Below are positions 1 through 8,078 of a DNA stretch of 32,226 nucleotides, one piece after another. The first letter of the stretch is position 1, and each line of letters starts with the position of its first letter. The notes beneath the pieces were generated by a model. The model worked only from the letters and a program-made list of their open reading frames with translations, ran no database searches and was not told where the DNA came from. A program made the translations under genes and the position numbers. The stretch comes from Nitrosomonas sp. JL21 (GTDB lineage Bacteria; Pseudomonadota; Gammaproteobacteria; Burkholderiales; Nitrosomonadaceae): assembly GCF_009833095.1 (NCBI RefSeq), contig NZ_QRCB01000016.1, positions 1 through 32,226 on the forward strand, read 5' to 3'.

Positions 1-1891
1 GCAGTAATTTGGCGCGGATGACGGCGCCGACTTCTTCATGCCAGATATCCGGCGAATTGATGTTGAACGAATAATTCCAGCTCAGCACATCACTGAAATT
101 CTGCGTGATGGTATTGCTGATATCGATGCGGTTCGAATCGCGAGTCAATGTGATGCGCGTGGCATGAGAGTGGGGATTCATCGAGGTGGCACGCAGGGTT
201 ACGCTGACAGGGCCGATGTTTTCGACCGCCAGACTGCCGCCGATGCCGCCCAGGTCGTTGATCGTCTTGCCATCGATCGTGCGGACGAATTGACGATTAC
301 CGCGTTTTTTGTCGATCAGGCTCGTGATTGCGCCGGTGTTCGACACGGTGATGCGGTAAAAATCGTTCTCCAGAATATTGCCATTGAGTGTCGCAGCATT
401 CTGAAAAGTAGTAGTGCCTGCGCCATTCCTGATTTCAAATACTTTATACCCGACCGACGGCACATCCTTGGCAAGAATCCTCAGATGGGGCTTGCCATTT
501 ACGGTGAGATACTGTGAAGGCACTTGCGCTCCCGTCGAGACATCGACCACATGCACGATGGCTTTATTGCCGACGGGAAAATCGGCGTAATCGGTGCGCG
601 CCCAACTCAGGCTATTGAATACATAGAAGCGCGGGTTGGCGCCGTTCTTGGCGATCATGCCGCCAAGCTGATTGCTGGCATCGTCGTACAATGTATCGAC
701 GTAGGAAGTAATTTCGCCTTCGATCTTGCGCTGCCATTCTGCACGGGCATTGCGCGTGACTCGTCCATCGGCAGTCCAGTTATGTTCGTAATACAGGCCG
801 AAATTGAGCATGGCCTTATTGCGTGCTTCGATGCGGCTATCCATGAACGTAGGGTCCTGCAGCGAAACCAGTGTCGCCATCGCATCCGCGCTGCGGAGTT
901 TTTCGATCGCGCGTTTGACCCGCGCGGAGACTTCCGACATCGATGCGGAATAGAGTTCCCATTCATTGCCGTAGCTGGCTGCAAAAGTTTCCAGATCGGC
1001 GCCATGGTCGGCTTCGAAATGCGTGAAGAAGTCGAGCTGATTCGAGACGATGACCTTGCGATTGGCATTGGTCAAGTCTTTCGCGGTCGTTACGAATAGG
1101 TTATCAATGGTTTTTAGGTCATCTTCGCCTTTTCCGAAGATGCCGATCACCGGGAAAGGATAACGGTTCTTGAATGTTGCGTTGTTTTCGACGAAATTGA
1201 TCGCGGCATGGGGGTTGCGTCCTTCGGCATAACCACCGATCAGACTATGATTGAGAAAGACTGAATTCCATTTCATCAGCACGCGACTGCCATCACGACC
1301 GCCTGCGTAATAAATTTCACGATCGCGGTTGCTCAGGTGAGGGACATGCGATGCGCAATTGCACACGCCTTTCCATGAATATTTGGCGCCCGATCCTGCC
1401 CACAGCGACGATAAGCCATATGGCAGGGTTTGGTTCTCCATCGCGATCGCAATCGGAAAATCGACGTCATAGGCACGCTGAATCTGGCCGGGATAGTACA
1501 TGCCGCGCAGCACGGCTTCTGCCGGGGTACCGCCGTTGGACAGCACCAGCGCGTTCAACGGCATGCTGAAATGACCGCTCTTGATCCGATTGATCAATCG
1601 CTGGAATTGGACCGGGGTGCGGTTCTTCTGATAAACCCACATCCAGAAACTGCCATCCGCATTCCAGCGGGCTTGATGATGAGTGGGATTTGTTTTGGTG
1701 GTTGCGTCGATCTGGTTGAGGTAATAATCGGTCATGTTCAGAAAAGCATTTTCATATTCGGTCTCATCTCCTCTCCACATGTAATCGGTATGATCATCCG
1801 GAGCGAGATAGATGTGCTTTCCTGCCCAGGCAGCGGATATCGTCGATATGAGCAAAATCATGATGGAGGTGATTAACAGGCTGTTCTTCAT
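1..1891 (-). CDS. Secreted GH38-type (alpha-mannosidase-like) glycoside hydrolase, partial
   Basis: The frame is open from an ATG at 1891 to the left window edge, giving 630 visible residues; the C-terminus is outside. Residues 1-23 look like a Sec signal peptide: Lys at position 2, a hydrophobic core, and an AWA-type cleavage site before Gly24. The mature protein begins with a DDHTDYMW motif (residues 32-39). Its H-x-D fits the first zinc-ligand motif of GH38 alpha-mannosidases. About residues 140-175 carry the NQTLPYGLSSLWAGSGAKYS segment, the place where family members have their second metal/nucleophile motif. A GLYYEHNW segment near residue 370 resembles a later conserved His region. After about residue 420 the sequence becomes beta-rich, like the C-terminal domains of GH38 enzymes. 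The SD is a weak cgagg about 8 nt upstream. The family call is from remembered motifs. The substrate is unknown, and the expected catalytic Asp is not obvious. Confidence 0.7.
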   Translation of the reverse strand, partial: MKNSLLITSIMILLISTISAAWAGKHIYLAPDDHTDYMWRGDETEYENAFLNMTDYYLNQIDATTKTNPTHHQARWNADGSFWMWVYQKNRTPVQFQRLINRIKSGHFSMPLNALVLSNGGTPAEAVLRGMYYPGQIQRAYDVDFPIAIAMENQTLPYGLSSLWAGSGAKYSWKGVCNCASHVPHLSNRDREIYYAGGRDGSRVLMKWNSVFLNHSLIGGYAEGRNPHAAINFVENNATFKNRYPFPVIGIFGKGEDDLKTIDNLFVTTAKDLTNANRKVIVSNQLDFFTHFEADHGADLETFAASYGNEWELYSASMSEVSARVKRAIEKLRSADAMATLVSLQDPTFMDSRIEARNKAMLNFGLYYEHNWTADGRVTRNARAEWQRKIEGEITSYVDTLYDDASNQLGGMIAKNGANPRFYVFNSLSWARTDYADFPVGNKAIVHVVDVSTGAQVPSQYLTVNGKPHLRILAKDVPSVGYKVFEIRNGAGTTTFQNAATLNGNILENDFYRITVSNTGAITSLIDKKRGNRQFVRTIDGKTINDLGGIGGSLAVENIGPVSVTLRATSMNPHSHATRITLTRDSNRIDISNTITQNFSDVLSWNYSFNINSPDIWHEEVGAVIRAKLL

Positions 1892-2296
1892 AGGAAACCT
1901 CGGATGGGTGAGATTAAAAAGACCAAGGGGGGGCTTGGCGTGCATTCGGTAATACGCATTGAGGAGAGGCAATATTAATTTCTAAGAAAAATGCCGAAGC
2001 TTCGATGAAACGCAGAAAATAGGGTTAATTCTCACATGGCGCGACGGTATTCGGATTGATGAGGCGACGGCTGGTTTAGTTGATGACTGAATGGCGGCAA
2101 AGGTGTTACGAAGAATGCAAAAAACTGTTCCGATAAGAAATGGCTGTGCAGCGCGCAAAACTTGGCTAGTTTTTTACATGCTGCGATCAGGAGTGTACGT
2201 TTACGGCGGAACGGCGGACTGTTTTTTTAGAACAGTCCGTGATGGTTCCGTGCTTGCAAGAATTTTCTGACTTGGAGCTTAAGGTTGTGAACGTGA
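1892..2296. other. Intergenic region, about 400 nt
   Basis: This gap separates two minus-strand genes, the phosphorylase (ending at 2297) and the GH38-like gene (starting at 1891). No credible coding frame was seen. It holds a 9-bp perfect inverted repeat at 2215-2239, listed separately, and an A/T-rich stretch near 1970-1995. The latter could lie in the leader or promoter of the GH38-like gene, but I found no convincing -35/-10 pair. Confidence 0.6.
2215..2239. repeat. Perfect 9-bp inverted repeat with T-rich loop
   Basis: Arms at 2215-2223 (cggactgtt) and 2231-2239 (aacagtccg) enclose a 7-nt loop, tttttag. It lies about 60 nt downstream of the phosphorylase stop codon (minus strand), so it could be a transcript-end structure. 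The T run sits in the loop and no T tract follows either arm, so it is not a standard intrinsic terminator. Confidence 0.5.
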
Positions 2297-4852
2297 TTAT
2301 AACCACACCATCAATCCCATTTCCAGGGGATGCGTCAGCGATGGGTGATAAGGATAGATACGGATGAAGTACTCCTGTTTGCCGCAGAGTTCCGGAATCA
2401 GCTTGAGTTCGAACACATGTTCATCACCATCCTGAACACCCGTGAATTCAAACCGGAAGTGGTTGAAATTGCATAACCGGGTGGTTTTGAACTGACGGCA
2501 TATCAGCAATTCAACGGCGACATCGCTCGGTTGCAGATGATTCAGTTTGGCAGCCACTTTGAAATGCAGTGCCTGATTGAACTGAATCTGTTCGCGCGGA
2601 GAGTCGAGGCGGCGCAATGTGATGCCGTGCCATGCGGCTCTTATTTTTGCCTTCCAGGCTGCAACCTTTCTTGCCTCGGCAAAATTGTCGGCAGCGTACA
2701 ACGCGCCCTTATTGCTGGCGGAACGATAGAATTTTTGAACATATTCGTCCACCATGCGGGTAGCGTTATAGCGCGGCAGTATCGACAACATTGAGTGTTT
2801 CGCCATTTTCACCCAGGCGGGTGAATAGCCAAGCTTGCCGTGACTGTAATACAACGGAATGACCTGGTCTTGCAGGATTTCATATAACGCGCGGCTTTCT
2901 TCCTTGTCACGCAGTGTGCTATCCATGTTTTCCGGTCCCGGCTTGATGGCCCAGCCGTTCTTGCCGTCATACCCTTCTCCCCACCAACCGTCCAGTACGC
3001 TGAGGTTGATGGCGCCATTGATGCCGGCCTTCATGCCTGAAGTGCCGCTTGCTTCGAGCGGATAAATCGGGTTGTTGAGCCAGACATCGACCCCCGCGAC
3101 GAGACGTCTGGCTAACCGCAGATCGTAGCCTTCGACCAGCAGGAGGCGTCCCTCGAATTCGGGATAATGCGCGATTTCGCTGATCTGCCTGATCAGATCC
3201 TGACCCGGAACATCCGCAGGATGGGCTTTGCCGGCAAAAATCAACAATACCGGGCGCTCCTGATCCAAAACGATGCGGCGCAACCAGTCGATATTATCGA
3301 ACAGCATCGTCGCGCGTTTATAGGTGGCGAAGCGCCGTGCGAATCCCAATGTCAGGATATTCGGATTGATCGGGTCGACGAACCGCAGCAGCCGGTCCAG
3401 ATGCGCTTCCGAGCCATGGTTGCGGGCGTTCTGGTCGGTAACGCGGGAACGGATGCCATGAAACATCTGCGACTTCAACGATTGCCGCACGCTCCAGAAC
3501 AAATGATCGGGAATCGCATCGATGCGCGACCAATAGTCGGTATCGCACATCTTGTTGCGCCATTCATGGCCCAGATAGCGGTCAAACAGATCAGACCATT
3601 CCTGCGCCAGGAAGGTCGGCACATGGACGCCATTGGTAATGTAGGTGATCGGGTTTTCTTCGGGTTCGATCTGCGGCCATAATTCTCCGCAGATATTGGC
3701 GGAGACGCTGCCATGGATCTTGCTGACACCGTTATGGGTGCGCGAACCGTGAATCGCCAGCGCGGTCATATTGAAGTCCGCGCTGCCGGGAGCATGACCC
3801 AGCGCCATGAATTCTTCATAGGTAATGTTCATGCGGCGGTAGAAGCTTTCAAAATAGGTATGCATCATATCGGGACTGAAATGATCGTGCCCGGCTGGGA
3901 CGGCGGTATGCGTTGTGAACACCGTGGTCACCGCGACATTCTCGAGGGCGCTGGCAAAATCCAATCCTTGTTGCACCAGATCATGGATGCGCTCGAGAAT
4001 CATGAATGCGGCGTGACCTTCATTGATGTGCCATATGGTCGGTTTGATGCCAAGCGCCTGCAATGCCCGCACTCCACCCATGCCCAGCAGGATTTCCTGT
4101 TCAATGCGCATGACTTTGTCGCCGCCATACAAATTGTGGGTGATATAGCGGTCCTGCGGGGAATTTTCCGGCAAATCGCTGTCGAGCAGAAACAACGTCA
4201 CATGTCCAATTTTTGCTTGCCAGATTTTTGCAATCACGGTGCGTTGCGGCAACGCCACCTCAACGGTCAGATTACCGCCGTCCTTGCTCAATACCGGCGT
4301 CACCGGAAGATCTTCAAAATCGGCGATGGTGTAGGTGACTTGCTGATTGCCCTGGCTATCGATGATTTGCGAGAAATACCCCTGACGGTACAACAGGCCG
4401 ATCGCTACGAACGGCAAATGCAGGTCGCTGGCCGCCTTGCAATGATCGCCGGCGAGAATGCCCAGTCCGCCGGAATAAATCGGTAGGCTTTCGTGAAAAC
4501 CGAATTCGAAGCAGAAATACGCAACCTGATCCTCGGTGCTCAATCCATTGCCATCATGCTGCGGGGATGCGGCTTCATGGTAGGAATCATAGGTCGACAG
4601 TATGCTGTTATAAGTGGCAAGAAATACCCGGTCTTCGGTAGCCTTCAGCAATGCGGATTCATCGACGCGCTTCAGGAATGCCTTGGGGTTGTGGCCGACT
4701 GCTTCCCACAACTGGGGATCCAACCTGGAAAACAGCGCGCGCGTGGCGCGATCCCAACTGTACCAGAGATTATTGGCCAATTCTTCCAGACGCTTCAGGC
4801 GCGGAGGAATTTTGGGATTAACGGTAATGGTGTATGCTGTTCGCGGAAACAT
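2297..4852 (-). CDS. glgP: Alpha-glucan (glycogen/maltodextrin) phosphorylase
   Basis: This cytoplasmic GT35 enzyme splits alpha-1,4-glucan with phosphate to release glucose-1-phosphate. The 851 residues match the bacterial long-form phosphorylases with an N-terminal DUF3417-like domain (roughly residues 1-110, including ELANNLWYSWD). The pyridoxal-phosphate site is seen as EASGTSGMK, the cofactor lysine being about residue 608. Typical flanking motifs are present, such as HINEGHAAF and GFARRFATYKRA. A GTG at 4858 gives two more residues. I prefer the ATG at 4852 because an AGGGAG Shine-Dalgarno lies 5 nt upstream of it, while the GTG almost abuts that site. It follows glucokinase on the same strand with a gap of about 74 nt, so the two probably form an operon that feeds stored glucan and free glucose into hexose-phosphate metabolism. 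Confidence 0.93.
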   Translation of the reverse strand: MFPRTAYTITVNPKIPPRLKRLEELANNLWYSWDRATRALFSRLDPQLWEAVGHNPKAFLKRVDESALLKATEDRVFLATYNSILSTYDSYHEAASPQHDGNGLSTEDQVAYFCFEFGFHESLPIYSGGLGILAGDHCKAASDLHLPFVAIGLLYRQGYFSQIIDSQGNQQVTYTIADFEDLPVTPVLSKDGGNLTVEVALPQRTVIAKIWQAKIGHVTLFLLDSDLPENSPQDRYITHNLYGGDKVMRIEQEILLGMGGVRALQALGIKPTIWHINEGHAAFMILERIHDLVQQGLDFASALENVAVTTVFTTHTAVPAGHDHFSPDMMHTYFESFYRRMNITYEEFMALGHAPGSADFNMTALAIHGSRTHNGVSKIHGSVSANICGELWPQIEPEENPITYITNGVHVPTFLAQEWSDLFDRYLGHEWRNKMCDTDYWSRIDAIPDHLFWSVRQSLKSQMFHGIRSRVTDQNARNHGSEAHLDRLLRFVDPINPNILTLGFARRFATYKRATMLFDNIDWLRRIVLDQERPVLLIFAGKAHPADVPGQDLIRQISEIAHYPEFEGRLLLVEGYDLRLARRLVAGVDVWLNNPIYPLEASGTSGMKAGINGAINLSVLDGWWGEGYDGKNGWAIKPGPENMDSTLRDKEESRALYEILQDQVIPLYYSHGKLGYSPAWVKMAKHSMLSILPRYNATRMVDEYVQKFYRSASNKGALYAADNFAEARKVAAWKAKIRAAWHGITLRRLDSPREQIQFNQALHFKVAAKLNHLQPSDVAVELLICRQFKTTRLCNFNHFRFEFTGVQDGDEHVFELKLIPELCGKQEYFIRIYPYHPSLTHPLEMGLMVWL

Positions 4853-4926
4853 GGGCACTCCCTGGATGATCGATATACAAAGATTAATGGATTGCTTTTG
4901 GCATGAGAATGGGAAACAGATAGGCT

Positions 4927-5928
4927 TTAATCGCTCTGTTGCAGCAATTGCTGCGCTACGCGCCGGGCGCCAAGCAGGCTGATGTCGGAATTGGTCACGA
5001 CATGCACGGGAATTTCATTCATCAATGTGGAAAATCGTCCTTTATCGCGGAAAGCGCGCATGAAGCCTCCTGAGCTGATGATATTGATAATTTTCGGTGC
5101 AATGCCGCCGGCAATGTAGACGCCGCCACGGCATAATCCCGCCAGCGCGAGATTTCCGGCATAGGCGCCATAAATTTCAGCAAAGATATGCAATGATTTG
5201 ATTGCGATCGGGTGTTTGTGCGTTTGCGCCAGTGTGGTGATCGTGGCGCCGCTGTCCTCTTTCAGATGGGTCGCTGTCAGGCCGGAGGGAACTGCCTGGT
5301 GCAATTGCAGAAAATTGAAGATATGCGTCAGACCGGCGCCCGACAGTAATCGCTCTACCGATACATGGCCCAATTTGATTTGCAATGACTCGAGCAGGCT
5401 CATTTGCAATTTATTGGCTGGTGCGAAATCCATGTGCCCGGCTTCGGTGGCCAGCGGAACATAGCGATCCTTGAGCCAGGCCAGCCAGGCTACACCCATG
5501 CCGGTGCCGGCGCCGAGAACGACGCGCATGCCGTGCTCGTGCATCTGACCCGACTGTAATTTCAAAAGATCATTCGGCGTCAGCTCCTCGATCGCCAGCG
5601 CTGCGGCTTCGAAATCATTGATGAGCTTGACGGTGGAAATTGAAAATTCATTCGAAATATCGACCTCGCAGATATGCCAGGGCAGATTGGTCAAGCTGGC
5701 CTGCTGACCCACGATCGGTCCCGCAATTGCAAAACACGCCGCATCGGGTCGAACGGCTACCTGGGATTGTTTCAGAAAATCGCTGAGCAAATCGGAAAAA
5801 CGCTCATAGGAATGACTGAGGTAGCGTTGCACAAAATGCTGATGAATGCCGCCATCTCTCCTCGTTTCGGCTATTGCCAGAATGGTTTTGGTGCCGCCGA
5901 TATCACCATAAATAAAGGATTTGTTCAA
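4927..5928 (-). CDS. glk: Glucokinase
   Basis: It phosphorylates glucose with ATP to glucose-6-phosphate. The 333 residues are close to the usual length of the bacterial Glk family. Seen motifs: the N-terminal phosphate-binding GDIGGTKT (residues 8-15), INDFEAAA, the LGAGTGMGVAWL glycine-rich segment (about residues 137-148), and EAGHMDF. The start is a TTG at 5928; between it and the in-frame upstream stop (5980-5982) there is no ATG or GTG. The upstream SD is poor, so expression may be weak or the start may differ. It is the first gene of the probable glk-glgP pair. The upstream region is shared with the divergent HerA-like gene. Confidence 0.92.
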   Translation of the reverse strand: MNKSFIYGDIGGTKTILAIAETRRDGGIHQHFVQRYLSHSYERFSDLLSDFLKQSQVAVRPDAACFAIAGPIVGQQASLTNLPWHICEVDISNEFSISTVKLINDFEAAALAIEELTPNDLLKLQSGQMHEHGMRVVLGAGTGMGVAWLAWLKDRYVPLATEAGHMDFAPANKLQMSLLESLQIKLGHVSVERLLSGAGLTHIFNFLQLHQAVPSGLTATHLKEDSGATITTLAQTHKHPIAIKSLHIFAEIYGAYAGNLALAGLCRGGVYIAGGIAPKIINIISSGGFMRAFRDKGRFSTLMNEIPVHVVTNSDISLLGARRVAQQLLQQSD

Positions 5929-5994
5929 GTATCTATCGATCCGGAATTGATGAATAATGTGCTCGAAAACCAGAACAACCTAAGTAACGCCATA

Positions 5995-6010
5995 AAAGCT
6001 CAGAAAAACG
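5995..6010 (+). repeat. 16-nt direct repeat, copy 1
   Basis: The sequence aaagctcagaaaaacg is repeated exactly at 7834-7849, on the other side of the HerA-like gene. Similarity continues in degenerate form for about 14 nt after both copies (gcgcttgacca against gcgttcgatca). On the minus strand this copy reads as a hairpin (about 6011-6030) followed by cgtttttctgagc, which resembles an intrinsic terminator, although no minus-strand gene lies upstream of it. Confidence 0.55.
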
Positions 6011-6126
6011 ACTGCGCTTGACCAAGCAGTGGAGGCAGTGAAGTCGCGCTCAGACTGCTCATTTATCGTTCATACACTGTGTTTTCCGCCAGTTTTGCCC
6101 CGCTTGACCCTTGCTCGCTGCCATTC

Positions 6127-6141
6127 ATTGAACGGTTCAAT
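6127..6141. promoter_or_regulatory. 15-nt perfect palindrome in glk/HerA-like divergent region
   Basis: ATTGAACGGTTCAAT is a perfect dyad around a central G. It lies about 25 nt upstream of the candidate -35 element of the HerA-like gene and about 200 nt upstream of glk. Its symmetry and place in a divergent intergenic region suit an operator, but no specific regulator can be named. Confidence 0.35.
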
Positions 6142-6165
6142 TATACATTGCCCCATTTGTTTCCA

Positions 6166-6193
6166 TTGTGTTTTCTCCGGGTTCACTTACAAT
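6166..6193 (+). promoter_or_regulatory. Candidate sigma-70 promoter of the HerA-like gene
   Basis: A -35 TTGTGT (6166-6171) is separated by 16 nt from a -10 TACAAT (6188-6193). Transcription would start near 6200, about 55 nt before the ATG at 6255. The match is good (4 of 6 and 5 of 6) but was judged by eye only. Confidence 0.4.
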
Positions 6194-6254
6194 TCGATCA
6201 TCCGGATAGTTTGTCCGGTAACGGCATATCGATCTTGAATCATCTCAAGGTGGA

Positions 6255-7808
6255 ATGGCTTATCCATCGTTTCAATACTACATTATTATGGCTGATCCAT
6301 TGATTATCGCAAAGACAAGCGCTGCCGATCTGACGCTGTTGCCGTCCATGGCGACGCGTCACGGCTGCATTACAGGTGCCACCGGCACAGGCAAAACGGT
6401 TACTCTGCAAAAACTGGCTGAAGGTTTCTCTGCTATCGGGGTTCCGGTTTTCATGGCCGACGTCAAGGGTGACCTGACCGGCATCTGCAAGCCGGGGGCG
6501 TTATCTGACAAATTGGCGTCGCGCCTCAGCATGCTGCGAATGGATGCGCCGCAATGGCAGGGTTTTCCGGTGACTTTATGGGATGTATTCCAGCAGCAGG
6601 GGCATCCGCTGAGGGCAACGATTTCGGATATGGGACCGCTGCTGTTGGCGCGGCTGCTGAATCTGAATGACACCCAGGAAGGCGTATTGACGCTGGTGTT
6701 CAAGGTTGCCGATGATCATGGTTTGCTGTTGCTGGACTTGAAAGACTTGCGGGCGTTGCTGCAGTATGTCGGCGATCATGCCAGTACCTTCAAGACCCAG
6801 TATGGCGCGGTGTCGGCAGCGTCGATCGGCGCGATTCAGCGCGGTTTGCTGCAGATCGAAGAGCAGGGCGGCAGTCACTTTTTCGGCGAGCCGATGCTGA
6901 ATGTCGAGGATTTGATGCAAACCGTCGATGGCAAAGGCGTCATCAATATTTTGGCGGCGGATAAGCTGCTGAATTCACCGCGATTGTACAGTACTTACCT
7001 ATTGTGGATGCTGTCCGAATTATACGAGAATTTGCCGGAAGCCGGCGATCGGGAGAAACCCAAACTGGTGTTCTTCTTCGATGAAGCGCACCTGTTGTTC
7101 AGCATGGCATCGCCCGCCCTGCTGGAAAAAATCGAACAGGTGGTCAGATTGATCCGTTCAAAAGGCGTCGGGGTGTATTTCGTGACCCAGAATCCGCTCG
7201 ATATTCCTGTCAAGGTGCTGGCGCAATTGGGCAATCGTGTACAGCATGCGTTGCGCGCATTCACGCCGCGCGATCAGAAAGCGGTGAATTCAATCGCCGA
7301 AACCATGCGGCCGAATCCGAAACTCGATGTCAAGCAAGCAATTCTCGAACTCTCCGTCGGTGAAGCGTTGATCTCGTTTTTAGATACAGAAGGTTCCCCC
7401 GGCATCACTGAGCGTGCTTTCATTGTGCCGCCGCTCAGTCAGATTGGGCCGATCAGTAATGAAGAGCGCAGCCAGCTCATCCAGTCATCGATCGTCGCTG
7501 GCGTCTACGACCAGGAGATTGATCGTGAAAGCGCGTTTGAATTACTGCAAGCTCGGGCCGGGGGAACCCAGAATGCCAGTGATGAATCTGCGCCCAAGTC
7601 GACCGGAATTCTCGATGGCTCGGTTGGAGAAGGTATCCTCGGAGGTCTGGGAGATTTGCTGCTCGGCACGACGGGAAAACGAGGCGGGCATCGCGAAGGC
7701 GTCATCGATGCGTTTGCCAAAAGCGCAGCACGGTCGGTGGGCTCATCCATCGCCAAGGAAATTACCCGTGGCCTGCTCGGATCGCTGCTGGGACAGAAAC
7801 GCCGCTAA
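6255..7808 (+). CDS. HerA-like P-loop ATPase (DUF853/YjgR family)
   Basis: The 517 residues match the length and layout of the DUF853 (HerA C-terminal-like) ATPases related to DNA-translocating HerA/FtsK helicases. Their exact cellular role is not settled. Walker A is GATGTGKT (residues 41-48), followed by a [12 protein letters not shown] segment typical of the family. The Walker B strand [10 protein letters not shown] ends with Asp276-Glu277. [11 protein letters not shown] sensor-like segment follows, and the C-terminus is Gly/Ser-rich. The start at 6255 has AAGG 4 nt upstream; the internal ATG at 6288 has no SD. It appears to be a single-gene transcript, divergent from glk and flanked by exact 16-nt repeats at 5995 and 7834. 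Confidence 0.88.
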   Translation: MAYPSFQYYIIMADPLIIAKTSAADLTLLPSMATRHGCITGATGTGKTVTLQKLAEGFSAIGVPVFMADVKGDLTGICKPGALSDKLASRLSMLRMDAPQWQGFPVTLWDVFQQQGHPLRATISDMGPLLLARLLNLNDTQEGVLTLVFKVADDHGLLLLDLKDLRALLQYVGDHASTFKTQYGAVSAASIGAIQRGLLQIEEQGGSHFFGEPMLNVEDLMQTVDGKGVINILAADKLLNSPRLYSTYLLWMLSELYENLPEAGDREKPKLVFFFDEAHLLFSMASPALLEKIEQVVRLIRSKGVGVYFVTQNPLDIPVKVLAQLGNRVQHALRAFTPRDQKAVNSIAETMRPNPKLDVKQAILELSVGEALISFLDTEGSPGITERAFIVPPLSQIGPISNEERSQLIQSSIVAGVYDQEIDRESAFELLQARAGGTQNASDESAPKSTGILDGSVGEGILGGLGDLLLGTTGKRGGHREGVIDAFAKSAARSVGSSIAKEITRGLLGSLLGQKRR

Positions 7809-7831
7809 TGAAGCGTCTTTCTTTAGGATAG

Positions 7832-7988
7832 GAAAGCTCAGAAAAACGGTTGCGTTCGATCATGTAATGCGTGATCGTTCCACCCTTTTCAAAGCTTTCC
7901 TTAGACGTTGTAAGACAACAATAACCTGCAGTACCAGAAAAGTATTATTTTTGGTGAAAGCTGTCTTTCGGGCTGGAAAGCTTTTATA
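7832..7988. repeat. Repeat-rich 3' region of the HerA-like gene, possible terminator
   Basis: This stretch contains the second copy of the 16-nt repeat (aaagctcagaaaaacg, 7834-7849). It also holds three occurrences of the octamer ggaaagct or its complement: 7832-7839, 7893-7900 (inverted) and about 7975-7982. The first two could pair over about 50 nt. A short hairpin CTTTC (7965-7969) with GAAAG (7976-7980) is followed by ctttt and might end transcription, though the stem is weak. Confidence 0.4.
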
Positions 7989-8078
7989 AATCCATTTAGT
8001 ATTCGACGGTTGAAAATTGACCGGAATGAGTTGCGCAGAAACATGTGTTGATCACTGCTCAAACAATGGGAGATATCG

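Noticed and set aside
120..200. Possible frameshift in the GH38-like gene near 170
   Set aside because: A first reading dropped one C. With all bases counted the minus-strand frame stays open to the window edge.
38..1876. Plus-strand open frames at 38-517, 524-1099 and 1430-1876
   Set aside because: They oppose the continuous GH38-like minus-strand frame, lack recognisable content and have no good ribosome binding sites.
3167..4906. Plus-strand open frames opposite the phosphorylase gene
   Set aside because: The minus-strand frame has clear family motifs; the others are antisense shadows.
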